Assembly: GCA_037139415.1 (NCBI GenBank)
Contig: JBAXGN010000020.1
Coordinates: 1-54,594, forward strand
From: Verrucomicrobiota bacterium
GTDB taxonomy: Bacteria; Verrucomicrobiota; Verrucomicrobiia; Limisphaerales; Fontisphaeraceae
DNA length: 54,594 nucleotides
Direction: 5' to 3'
Under the pieces are notes generated by a model. It was not told the DNA's origin, did not search any database, and saw only the letters and a program-made list of their open reading frames with translations. Position 1 is the first letter of the stretch. The number at the start of each line of letters is the position of its first letter. Shown here in pieces: positions 1-8,363 of this stretch. Made by a program: the position numbers and the translations under genes.

Positions 1-2526
1 ACCACTCCCTGAGATTCGGAGCACGCTATTGCTGGTGATCGTCACCAATCCGTTGATTGCAATCGTGCCACTGATCCAATCCACCGCCCCAACGAACGTG
101 TTGGTCCCTGCGATGGCGGCTCCTGCCCAGACCATATTGGGGCATTGGATTAGTCCGTCGAACAGAATGGTCCCGGAAGCCATTCGATTGGTGCCAGCAC
201 CAGAAAAAACCGTGCCTTGAGCAAAGGTACTCCCATCGGCATAGGACAAAGTTCCGGCCTGAATTTCCAACGTGCCGGTGTTTTTCAACGGGATACCCGC
301 AAAATCCGTCGTCCCGATGCCTCCGGATTTACGCAAAACGCCTTCATTTACAAATAACGGAATGCCCGTTACGCGATAGAAGGTGACATCGTTCTGAATG
401 TCGAAGATCGCTCCAGCCAGGTTGGCCACCGTCCCGCCATAAAACTGCAGGGTTCCCCCTGACCAAGCTACCAGACCCGCATTCGTTAGCACTCCATATA
501 AATTCTTAGCACCACTTCCCGAGATTCGGAGCACGCTATTGCTGGCGATCGTCACCAATCCGTTGGTTGCAATTGTGCCACTGGTCCAATCCACCGTTCC
601 GACGAAGGTGTTGGTCCCTGCGATGGTTCCTGCCCACACCATATTTGGGCATTGGATCAGCCCGTCGAACAGAATCGTCCCGGAAGCCATTCGATTAGTA
701 CCTGTACCAGTAAACACCGTGCCTTGAGCAAAGGTACTCCCATCGGCATAGGACAAAGTTCCAGTCTGAATTTCCAACGTGCCGGTGTTTTTCAGCGGAA
801 TGCTTGAGAGCGACGTAGTCCCAGTGCCACCACTTTTGCGCAGGATACCCGCATTCGAAATCAATGGGCTGCCAGAGGCATAACTGACTGTCACATCGTT
901 TTGAATATCAAAGATCGCGCCGTTCTGGTTTACCACCGTCCCTCCATAGAACTGCATGGTTCCCCCGGATAAGGCCACGAGTCCCGCATTGGTCAGTATC
1001 CCATACAAATACCGATAGCCACTCCCCGGCATTCGGAGCACCCCATTGGTTGGCACCGTTACCATGCCATTGGTCGCAATCGTGCCGCTGGTCCAATCCA
1101 CCGCCCCGACGAACATGTTGGTGCCGGTGATGGTCGCACCTGACCAAACCATGTTTGGGCACTGAATGATACCGTCGAATAGAATGGTTCCAGAAGACAT
1201 CAGGTTGGTGCCCGCTCCCGAAAAAATTGTTCCGCCGGCGAACGTGCTCCCGCCAGCATACGACAACGTTCCGGACAAAATCTCCAAAGCACCGCTGTTT
1301 TTCAGCGGGATGCTTGACAAATAGGTCGTTGCAACGCCGCCGCTTTTGCGCAGAATTCCCGTATTCAAAATCAAAGGGCTGCCAGAGGCATAACTGACTG
1401 TCACATCGTTTTGAATGTCAAAGATCGCACTGCTTTGGTTTACCACCGTCCCTCCATAGAACTGCAGGGTTCCCCCGGATAAGGCCACGAGTCCCGCATT
1501 GGTCAGTATCCCATACAAATACCGATAGCCACTCCCCGGCATTCGGAGCACCCCATTGGTTGGCACCGTTACCATGCCATTGGTCGCAATCGTGCCGCTG
1601 GTCCAATCCACCGCCCCGACGAACATGTTGGTGCCGGTGATGGTCGCACCTGACCAAACCATGTTTGGGCACTGAATGATACCGTCGAATAGAATGGTTC
1701 CAGAAGACATCAGGTTGGTGCCCGCTCCCGAAAAAATTGTTCCGCCGGCGAACGTGCTCCCGCCAGCATACGACAACGTTCCGGACAAAATCTCCAAAGC
1801 ACCGCTGTTTTTCAGCGGGATGCTTGACAAATAGGTCGTTCCAACCCCGCCGCTTTTACGCAGAATTCCCGCATTCAAAATCAACGGATTGCCGGTGGCC
1901 AGGCTGATGGAGACATCGTTCTGAATGTCGAAGATACCACTGGCAAGATTCACCAAGGTGCCGCCATAGAATTGCATTCCACCATTGGTCACGGTGACCA
2001 ACCCCGCATTGGTCAGAGGCCCATTTAAGTACTTGGTGCCACTCCCTGATATGCGAAACACCCCATTAGTCGCGACGGTCACAGACCCATTGTTTGCAAT
2101 CGAACCCCCGCTCCAAATCACGGTGCCACTGAGCATGTTGGTCCCCGCCAAAGTGCCGCTGGTGAGATTGAATTGACCATGGCTGCTGACCATCAGCGGC
2201 CCATTCAGCGTGAAGATGGGACCGCTGAGGGTAAAGGTTTGGCTGCCGTTCGCGCCACCAATCTCCAATCCGCTTACGTTGGCGTTGACATCCAGGTTAA
2301 CGGTGTACGTTCCGCTGTTGGTTATGAGAACCGTATCCGCAGCTCCTGGCACCTGGTTGGGGCTCCAGTTTACGGCCGCGCTCCATGATCCGCCGCTCTG
2401 GTTGGTCCAGCAGACCGTGGTGGCGAACGCCCCTGATCCACTGAAGAAAAACTGGCTGAGGATGAATAGCGCCATCCATACCCGACACGGGGTAGTGGCA
2501 GCAACCATGTTCCGGCTTGTGAGCAT
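1..2526 (-). CDS. Secreted repeat protein with ~170-residue beta-rich repeats (3' end outside window)
   Basis: The frame is open from the start codon at 2526 to the left window edge, at least 842 codons, so the C-terminus is missing. The N-terminus has a signal peptide (hydrophobic stretch WMALFILSQFFFSGSGAFA). It is followed by a module with W-N-x-S-G-G-S-W and A-V-N-W-S-P-N-Q-V-P-G-A-A-D motifs, then YTVNLDVN. That type of module opens many exported beta-solenoid proteins of Verrucomicrobia and Planctomycetes. The rest is four or more repeats of 169-170 residues rich in G, T, N, S and I, each containing SGTI, FDG, NTFVGAVDWISGT and LRISGSG-type motifs. No catalytic motif is visible. An in-frame ATG at 2508 is an alternative start; neither has a clear ribosome site. 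A role as a surface or extracellular adhesin is inferred from the architecture only. Confidence 0.8.
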   Translation of the reverse strand, partial: MLTSRNMVAATTPCRVWMALFILSQFFFSGSGAFATTVCWTNQSGGSWSAAVNWSPNQVPGAADTVLITNSGTYTVNLDVNANVSGLEIGGANGSQTFTLSGPIFTLNGPLMVSSHGQFNLTSGTLAGTNMLSGTVIWSGGSIANNGSVTVATNGVFRISGSGTKYLNGPLTNAGLVTVTNGGMQFYGGTLVNLASGIFDIQNDVSISLATGNPLILNAGILRKSGGVGTTYLSSIPLKNSGALEILSGTLSYAGGSTFAGGTIFSGAGTNLMSSGTILFDGIIQCPNMVWSGATITGTNMFVGAVDWTSGTIATNGMVTVPTNGVLRMPGSGYRYLYGILTNAGLVALSGGTLQFYGGTVVNQSSAIFDIQNDVTVSYASGSPLILNTGILRKSGGVATTYLSSIPLKNSGALEILSGTLSYAGGSTFAGGTIFSGAGTNLMSSGTILFDGIIQCPNMVWSGATITGTNMFVGAVDWTSGTIATNGMVTVPTNGVLRMPGSGYRYLYGILTNAGLVALSGGTMQFYGGTVVNQNGAIFDIQNDVTVSYASGSPLISNAGILRKSGGTGTTSLSSIPLKNTGTLEIQTGTLSYADGSTFAQGTVFTGTGTNRMASGTILFDGLIQCPNMVWAGTIAGTNTFVGTVDWTSGTIATNGLVTIASNSVLRISGSGAKNLYGVLTNAGLVAWSGGTLQFYGGTVANLAGAIFDIQNDVTFYRVTGIPLFVNEGVLRKSGGIGTTDFAGIPLKNTGTLEIQAGTLSYADGSTFAQGTVFSGAGTNRMASGTILFDGLIQCPNMVWAGAAIAGTNTFVGAVDWISGTIAINGLVTITSNSVLRISGSG
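14..2050. repeat. Tandem 507-510-bp repeats inside the secreted repeat protein
   Basis: The landmark ATTCGGAGCA (or its variant) recurs at about 14, 524, 1031, 1541 and 2051, giving unit lengths of 510, 507, 510 and 510 bp. All lengths are multiples of three, so the reading frame is kept. The two central units are almost the same: 958-1330 matches 1468-1840 base for base. The outer units differ at many positions. The pattern points to expansion by unequal recombination within the gene. Confidence 0.9.
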
Positions 2527-2925
2527 GATGCGGAGGCTACGCGACTCGGCCAATTGTGTCAAGGAATTGCAGCTTCGAATTGCAGCTTCGAAGGCCAGTT
2601 CTTCAGGGCTGCATCAAGCTCAGTTTGGTTCAAGCTGGAAGCGGCGGTTCGGGTGTTCCCATGGCCACGGAATTACCCGAAAGCAAGTGAAGCGATTAAG
2701 CCGATTCCCTCAGCCGGATAATGAAAATCCTCTCCCCGAGGGAGAAGATACCGGTGAGACTTCCCTGAACCAAAGACTTTCGCTTTTTGAACCCATGAAC
2801 CTTTGGATAAAGTGCCTCTGCGACAACTGTTTACAGAAAATGGCGATCAAAATTCAGAGGGTGATAACGGTAACCAGTTGAGCCTGTTTAACTTATAACC
2901 GGACAGTTGTGACCTTTTATATTTT
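2527..2925. other. Intergenic stretch, no gene seen
   Basis: This is the upstream region of the minus-strand repeat protein. It holds a short direct repeat (GAATTGCAGCTTCGAA region, about 2567-2592) but no convincing coding frame. The plus frame that overlaps it from the repeat gene is a shadow. No promoter matched well enough to call. Confidence 0.5.
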
Positions 2926-3084
2926 ATGGCTGAAGCACCAAAAATCGCCGAGGAAATCAAATCCATGGAGTACGAGCCGCTGCTACCCGTGGAAAAGAAA
3001 CTGATCGCCTGAAGCCTGGGTATTGGCTTTGCGTTGCTGATCATCCTGTTCTTTGTCAGCCGCCTGATCCTCATCGCACACTGA
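2926..3084 (+). pseudogene. Small single-span membrane protein interrupted by in-frame TGA
   Basis: Reading from ATG 2926 gives a 28-residue charged N-terminus (MAEAPKIAEEIKSMEYEPLL, then PVEKKLIA). A TGA follows at 3010-3012, and the frame continues to a TGA at 3082-3084 with a strongly hydrophobic helix (SLGIGFALLIILFFVSRLIL). The two halves make a sensible tail-anchored small protein of 52 residues if the TGA stood for one residue, most simply Trp (TGG). A G-to-A mutation or sequence error is the plainest reading. A 28-residue product or readthrough cannot be excluded. A short inverted repeat (AAGCC/GGCTT) directly follows the TGA but is too close to it to fit a bacterial SECIS element. 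I do not recognise the family. Confidence 0.5.
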
Positions 3085-3340
3085 TTGGACGCGCTTCGAA
3101 CGGTTAACCTCGTAACTGTTTCAGGCTCTCGGATTACGTAACACGATCAACCACGCCACGCCACGTCGCACAGGAATGCGTTCTTGCGGCTTGATTTTGG
3201 CAGATCGCATAATAGGGGAAATTGCAGGGGAAAGAAACCTTGCTGCTCAAACAATCGCACGACGCCTTTCTAGCGTTGCTCCGCAACCGCTTCTGGAAAA
3301 ACAAACCCCGCAATTTCAAGGGCCTGAACTAAGCGCCATT

Positions 3341-3883
3341 CTAGTCCGTCCCTTTGCCATGATAATCATCCAGGTTCTTGGAGAGATAAACGTGTTTAAT
3401 TTCCTGGCCGAACCCGCTTTTACGGAAAAAGAGCAGCGCGTCGCTGTTGTCTTCATCGGTATCCACCAGCATGATGCGCGCTTCCTTCTGCACGAATAAA
3501 TCGGTCAGTTGGGTCACCAGCCGCTTGGCCACACCCCGCCCCTTCTGGGACGGTTCGACGCCCAGCCAGAGCAACCATCCGTAGCGCCACGCGCTCTGCG
3601 GTTTTTCCATCACGCGCCCGAGCGCAAACCCGAGAATGCGCCCGGCTTTTTCCGCTACGAGACACAGATCGCCCTCGGCACTGAAAAGCTGGGCCAGTTC
3701 ATGGTCATCCCAGGAACGGTAGAGCGTGGGCAGTTTCTCCGCGGTGAAAATCTTCTGCCCCAGCTCAAACACGGCGGGGATATCTTCCAGCCTCATCTCG
3801 CGGATCACGACGGGCGAGGCGCTGGCGCGGGGGCGGCGTCTCCGGGGTTTCTCAGGTTCGTTGGCAACGGCGACTTCGGACAT
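3341..3883 (-). CDS. GNAT-family N-acetyltransferase
   Basis: 180 residues from the ATG at 3883, chosen because GGAG lies about 8 bases upstream (ctGGAGattttatATG); an upstream in-frame ATG at 3937 has no such site. A basic, proline-rich leader (KPRRRRPRASA) precedes a GNAT fold. The acetyl-CoA loop is V-E-P-S-Q-K-G-R-G-V-A-K-R-L (the Q/R-x-x-G-x-G/A motif), and the C-terminal part has the usual ALLFFRKSGF motif. GNAT enzymes move an acetyl group from acetyl-CoA to an amine; the substrate is not predictable here. It lies 75 bp downstream of alaS on the same strand and may be co-transcribed with it. A RimI-like or small-molecule acetyltransferase are both possible. Confidence 0.85.
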   Translation of the reverse strand: MSEVAVANEPEKPRRRRPRASASPVVIREMRLEDIPAVFELGQKIFTAEKLPTLYRSWDDHELAQLFSAEGDLCLVAEKAGRILGFALGRVMEKPQSAWRYGWLLWLGVEPSQKGRGVAKRLVTQLTDLFVQKEARIMLVDTDEDNSDALLFFRKSGFGQEIKHVYLSKNLDDYHGKGTD

Positions 3884-3958
3884 ATAAAATCTCCAGATGA
3901 AGAATGCTCGCCAGGGCGGCACGGGCCGCCCTGACAAATTTTCTCTCGCGTTGGGAGG

Positions 3959-6900
3959 TTAGATCAGCGAAGCCGCCTTTTGCAGCGCCTCGTCCACCTT
4001 GCTGGCATCCTTGCCGCCGCCCCGGGCGCCATCCGGCTTGCCGCCGCCCTTGCCGCCGACGATGGGGGCAATCGTTTGAACGATCTTGCCCGCTTGAATT
4101 TTGGCCGTAAAAGCCGGGGACACGGAAGCCACGATGGTCACCGCATTATTCGCCGCCCCCGCAAAGACAATGACGCCCTGGAACTGGCCCTTCAGCTCGT
4201 TGACCATGCTCTGCAGCGTGTCGCCATCGGCATCCACCCGCTCGATCAAAGCTGGCACGCCATTGAGCGTGCGCGCCTTGGCGAGCAAACTGCGGGCCTG
4301 CTCCGCCGCCTGCTTCTGCTGCATCGCCTTGAGCTGTTTTTCCAAATCCCGTGATTGCGCGAGCACGGCCTCGATCTTCTTTTCCAGTTCGCCGAGGGGT
4401 GAATTGACCTTGCCGGCCACACTCTTGATCAGTTGCAGCTCCTCGTTGGCCTGGCGATACGCCTCCAGCCCGGCCACCGCTTCAATGCGCCGCACGCCGG
4501 CGGCAATGGCGGATTCCGCCACGATGCGGAACAGCCCGATCTCGCCGGTGGCGCGGGTGTGCGTGCCGCCGCAGAGTTCCATGGAGTAGCCGTCCAGCGA
4601 ACCGGCCTTGCCGCCGATCTGCACGACGCGGACGACGTCGCCATATTTGTCGCCGAAAAATTGCATCACGTCTTTGCGGCCCTTGACGTCGCCGTAGGGT
4701 ACCTCGCTCCAGCTTACGCCGGCATTTACGAGGATGCGCTCATTGACCAGCGCCTCGACATCCGCCACCTGTTGCGGGGTGAGTGGCGCGCAGTTAAAGT
4801 CGAACGTCAGCTTCTCCGGTCCGACAAACGAACCTTTCTGCGAGGCCTCGCGGCTGACGACTTCGTGGATGGCCCAGTGCAGCAAGTGTGTGACTGTATG
4901 ATGGCGTTGGATGGCGTTGCGGCGCGCCTGATCCACAGTCAACGCGATTTCCTGCCCCACGGTGGGAGCGTCCTTGTCCGCCAATAAGTGCAGCCAGGTA
5001 TTCCCGGACTTCTGAGTGTTGGCGACGCGCCAAAGCTGGCCGCCTGCGGTGATCTCTCCCGTATCACCGACCTGGCCGCCCATTTCCGCGTAGCAGGCCG
5101 AGGTGTCCAGAATGACTGCCGTCTTATCCTTAATGTTGACCACTTCCAACACTTTGGCCACCGTTTGCAAATTCTCGTAACCCACATAACGCGTGGGAGC
5201 GGTGGTTTCGATCTGGGAAAGTTCGATGACTTCCTTCTTCTGCGAGGCGCGCGCCCGGGCGCGCTGCTCTTCCATGAGCTTGTTGAAACCGGCGACGTCC
5301 ACCGTCAGTCCGCGCTCGCGGGCCATGAGTTCCGTGAGGTCGAGCGGGAAGCCGTAGGTGTCGTAGAGAACAAAAGCGGCCCGGCCTGGAAACAGGCTGT
5401 TCCGAGCAATTTGGTTCTTCGCTGAAGTCAATAAATCTGCCGCATTACTTCTGAAATTCGTCCATGCGGATTGATCTGAACCTGTAATAATCTGGCCAAG
5501 TGTTTGGTCGCCGTATCGGAATAGGTTTAAGTGCCTCGCGAGTGTTTCAATTTGGCTAGGCTCTCTCCCAAAGAACTTGAAAAAGTCTAAATGAACGATA
5601 CTTCTGGTTTCATCAAAAATCGTCTGCAATTCATTCTCTTCTGATTTGACAAAGTCCCTCAATGGAGTCTCTGAAGCGAATCCAGAGCTGGCGCGTTTGT
5701 TTAGTGACTCTATTCGAGGAAAACCGGTGTCGCAAACCTCAGTCAGTTCATTTAGACGAGCTAAAACTAACTCAAAGACCTCGATTCCCTCGCTCAACGT
5801 CTTGTTAAACGCCTCTTCCTCGATGCGGATCACATCCCGGACGTGCTTCTGCTTGGCGCGAATTTCGGGGAACACTTCGCCCATTGTCTCCGCCAGCACA
5901 TCCACCAGCTTGTAAAAGAATGGTTCATGGAAGCCCAGTGTGCGGCCGTACCGCACGGCCCGGCGCAGAATGCGGCGCAGGACGTAATTACGGTCGTTGT
6001 TGCCGGGCTGGATGCCGTCGGCAATGGCAAAACTCAGCGTGCGGATATGATCGGCCACCACGCGGAACGCCACATCAATACGCTCCTGCTCAGTATCGCC
6101 CGTGGAACCCGCCTTAGGCAGCGTGGAGCCATAGCGTTTGCCGGACTGCTTTTCGATCGCGGCAAAGATCGGATGGAAAATGTCGGTCTCGTAATTGGAA
6201 ATGATCCGGCTGAAGTCGGAGAACCCTTTGGTATTCTGCATGATGCCGGTCACCCGTTCAAAACCCATGCCGGTATCCACGCTCTTGGCGGGGAGCGGGG
6301 AGTAGGTGCCGTCCGGATTGGCGTTAAACTGCATGAACACCAGGTTCCAGATTTCAATGCAGGAGGCGCTGCCTTGGTTGACGAGCGAACCCCGGGTGTC
6401 GCCGTTGGGCGTCAGGTCCACGTGGAGTTCCGAGCAGGGGCCGCACGGGCCGGTCTCGCCCATCATCCAAAAATTATCCTTTTTGTTGCCGTAGCAGATA
6501 TGAACCTTGGGGTCCATTCCGGCCGCTTCGAAGATCTTCGCCCAGATATCATAGGCTTCCTGATCGAACTCGCTGGGATCGCCGGGCCCCGGCTTGTAAA
6601 CCGTCGCGTACAGGCGGTTGGCAGGGAACTTCCAAACGCCATGCACCAGCTCCCAGGCCCATTCAATGGCCTCTTTCTTGAAATAATCGCCGAAGCTCCA
6701 GTTCCCGAGCATTTCGAAGAACGTATGGTGATAGGTATCCAACCCCACGTCCTCCAGATCGTTATGCTTGCCACCGGCGCGAATGCACTTCTGGGTGTCG
6801 GCCGCCCGGCCTGGAGTGTAAGGGCACTTCACCTGACCGAGGAAAATGGGAACAAACTGGTTCATGCCGGCATTCGTGAACAACAGGTTCGGCGAATCCG

Positions 6901-6985
6901 GCATCAGGCTGGACGAAGGCACAATGGTGTGCAGCTTCGACTTGAAAAAGTCGAGGTACGACTGGCGAATTTCTCTGCTTGTCAT
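3959..6985 (-). CDS. alaS: Alanyl-tRNA synthetase with a ~120-residue insertion
   Basis: 1008 residues from the ATG at 6985 (MTSREIRQSYLDFFKSK), the typical AlaRS start. An in-frame upstream ATG at 7039 adds an unlikely leader. It charges tRNA-Ala in the cytoplasm. The order is catalytic class II core (LFTNAGMNQFVPIF, GNWSFGDYF), tRNA-recognition domain, editing domain with the zinc motif HTVTH (H696, H700) and C-G-G-T-H (C805, H809), a coiled coil and a glycine-rich C-terminal DHHA1 domain ending KGGGKPDGARGGGK. Typical bacterial AlaRS is about 875 residues. The excess is mainly residues ~410-532 (about 5390-5760), between the EEEAFNKTL helix and GRAAFVLYDTYGFP. That insert is A+T-richer and uses different codons from the rest of the gene. 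Confidence 0.97.
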   Translation of the reverse strand: MTSREIRQSYLDFFKSKLHTIVPSSSLMPDSPNLLFTNAGMNQFVPIFLGQVKCPYTPGRAADTQKCIRAGGKHNDLEDVGLDTYHHTFFEMLGNWSFGDYFKKEAIEWAWELVHGVWKFPANRLYATVYKPGPGDPSEFDQEAYDIWAKIFEAAGMDPKVHICYGNKKDNFWMMGETGPCGPCSELHVDLTPNGDTRGSLVNQGSASCIEIWNLVFMQFNANPDGTYSPLPAKSVDTGMGFERVTGIMQNTKGFSDFSRIISNYETDIFHPIFAAIEKQSGKRYGSTLPKAGSTGDTEQERIDVAFRVVADHIRTLSFAIADGIQPGNNDRNYVLRRILRRAVRYGRTLGFHEPFFYKLVDVLAETMGEVFPEIRAKQKHVRDVIRIEEEAFNKTLSEGIEVFELVLARLNELTEVCDTGFPRIESLNKRASSGFASETPLRDFVKSEENELQTIFDETRSIVHLDFFKFFGREPSQIETLARHLNLFRYGDQTLGQIITGSDQSAWTNFRSNAADLLTSAKNQIARNSLFPGRAAFVLYDTYGFPLDLTELMARERGLTVDVAGFNKLMEEQRARARASQKKEVIELSQIETTAPTRYVGYENLQTVAKVLEVVNIKDKTAVILDTSACYAEMGGQVGDTGEITAGGQLWRVANTQKSGNTWLHLLADKDAPTVGQEIALTVDQARRNAIQRHHTVTHLLHWAIHEVVSREASQKGSFVGPEKLTFDFNCAPLTPQQVADVEALVNERILVNAGVSWSEVPYGDVKGRKDVMQFFGDKYGDVVRVVQIGGKAGSLDGYSMELCGGTHTRATGEIGLFRIVAESAIAAGVRRIEAVAGLEAYRQANEELQLIKSVAGKVNSPLGELEKKIEAVLAQSRDLEKQLKAMQQKQAAEQARSLLAKARTLNGVPALIERVDADGDTLQSMVNELKGQFQGVIVFAGAANNAVTIVASVSPAFTAKIQAGKIVQTIAPIVGGKGGGKPDGARGGGKDASKVDEALQKAASLI

Positions 6986-7212
6986 ATAAAAATCTTTGAG
7001 ACGGCCCAATTGGTTTGTATCGGGCGGCCGATAAATCAAAGCGGGAAAGATAGAGAAAAGGCCATGGTTAGGAAAGCGGAGATTTTAAACGAATGCAACC
7101 GGCTTATGAACAATCAGTTAGGAGTCCGGAACGAAGAATCGAAATCCCCGGTCTTGCTCGGATCGGGCTTTTGAGAAATGATGGGCACCCAGCAGCAATG
7201 CAACACATGCGC

Positions 7213-8358
7213 ATGACCGAAAACACGTTTAAAGGCCCCTCAACCGGATTCGTCGTCCGATGGGCAAGCTTGGTTTGGCTATGCCTATTCGGCGCAGCCG
7301 CCCAGACTGCCGAACCACCGTTTATTCACCCAGGCTTGCTTCATACCCAAGCTGAATTCGAGTTTATCAAAACCAAGATCAAGGCGGCTGAAGAACCATG
7401 GAAATCCGCTTGGGAAAAATTTCGTACCTCACGCTACACCGCACTAAACTGGCGGTCGCGTACTGAACCCAATGTGGTGCGCGATTTGAAAGGGGGCTGG
7501 ACTGGAGCCAAAGAACTTGGTGACGACGCCTTGGCGTCCTATGCCCATGCGTTGTATTGGAGTCTCACTGGCGAACGCCCCCACGCCCAGAAGGCGGCGG
7601 AAATCCTTAATGCGCGATCCGCCACTTTGAAAACCATCACCGGTCACGACGCCAAACTGTTGGCGGGCATTACGGGATATAAATACTGCAATGCCGCCGA
7701 ACTGCTGCGGCACTCAAGCGATTGGAGCGCGGAGAATCATGCCCGGTTTGCCTCCATGCTGACGAATGTCTATTACCCGATGATTCGCGATTTCTTTCCG
7801 AAAGCCAACGGCAACTGGGACGCCTCCATGATTGTCACCATGATGTCCATTGGTATCTACTGTGACGATCGAACCATCTATAACCGGGCTACGGATTACT
7901 TCCTGCACGGCAGCGGTAACGGTGCCATCACCAACTATGTATTCGCCACTGGCCAGTGCCAGGAGAGCACCCGCGACCAAAGCCATACGCAGCTTGGGTT
8001 GGCCTTCCTGGCGGACGCTTGCGAGACGGCGTGGAATCAAGGGCTGGATTTATGGGGCGCCAACGGCAACCGGCTGGCGATCGGTTTTGAGTACACCGCC
8101 CGCTACAATCTCGGTCTGGACGTGCCGGTGATGGGCAAGAAACCGATTTCCAAAGAGGGACGTGGCAACTTTCGGCCTGTGTACGAAAAGGTGTATCATC
8201 ATTACCACGATCGCGCCGGTCTGGAAATGCCATTCACCCGTCAGGTGATCGCAAAAATTCGACCGGAAGGCGAACACTGGGATCATGTCTCCTGGGGAAC
8301 CTTGTTCTTTGCCAACCTGCCAGGAAAGCCCGGTTTGCCAACACCGGATCGAAAGTAG
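7213..8358 (+). CDS. Secreted alginate-lyase-family polysaccharide lyase-like protein
   Basis: About 381 residues from the ATG at 7213; ATGs at 7198 and 7207 are in frame and the start is uncertain because no ribosome site stands out. A signal peptide is clear (VVRWASLVWLCLFGAAAQTA). The mature part resembles the alpha/alpha-toroid fold of the alginate lyase Pfam family (PF05426). Its motifs are FIHPGLLHTQAEFEFIK at the N-terminus, then ALYWSLTGERPHAQKAAEIL, NWDASMIVTMMSIGIYCDD and ESTRDQSHTQLGLAFLADA. The N-W-D, R-D-Q-S-H and Y segments are where these enzymes keep catalytic residues. It likely cleaves an anionic polysaccharide by beta-elimination in the periplasm or outside; the substrate is inferred only from family. 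The next gene faces it with 5 bp between the stops. Confidence 0.8.
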   Translation: MTENTFKGPSTGFVVRWASLVWLCLFGAAAQTAEPPFIHPGLLHTQAEFEFIKTKIKAAEEPWKSAWEKFRTSRYTALNWRSRTEPNVVRDLKGGWTGAKELGDDALASYAHALYWSLTGERPHAQKAAEILNARSATLKTITGHDAKLLAGITGYKYCNAAELLRHSSDWSAENHARFASMLTNVYYPMIRDFFPKANGNWDASMIVTMMSIGIYCDDRTIYNRATDYFLHGSGNGAITNYVFATGQCQESTRDQSHTQLGLAFLADACETAWNQGLDLWGANGNRLAIGFEYTARYNLGLDVPVMGKKPISKEGRGNFRPVYEKVYHHYHDRAGLEMPFTRQVIAKIRPEGEHWDHVSWGTLFFANLPGKPGLPTPDRK

Positions 8359-8363
8359 CGCGA

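Noticed and set aside
908-1672. Two 84-codon minus frames with almost the same sequence in the repeat gene
   Set aside because: They are another-frame readings of the duplicated repeat units; the true frame is the one open from 2526 to the window edge.
2210-2881. 223-codon plus frame opposite the start of the secreted repeat protein
   Set aside because: It is a shadow of the minus gene for most of its length and ends in low-complexity sequence; the minus strand has a signal peptide and repeats that decide the strand.
3010-3040. Selenocysteine insertion at the TGA of the small membrane protein
   Set aside because: The AAGCC/GGCTT stem begins directly after the TGA, unlike known bacterial SECIS spacing, and a Trp codon one base away explains it better.
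2926-3084. Alternative genetic code with TGA as a sense codon
   Set aside because: Conserved genes in this window end at TGA at family-normal lengths (for example the oxidoreductase ending at 8364 and the GldG-like gene at 26081), so TGA is a stop here.
5390-5760. Intein in alaS
   Set aside because: A Cys near the left edge and an Asn-Ser near the right edge looked suggestive, but the insert is too short, lacks intein blocks and has no His before the Asn.
5843-7174. Long open plus-strand frame opposite alaS (443 codons)
   Set aside because: It lies antisense to a certain gene and has no recognisable domain; G+C-rich codon bias produces such open antisense frames. The same holds for long frames opposite the methyltransferase, DUF4340, GldG and beta-propeller genes (22362-23651, 24141-26063, 27002-27964).
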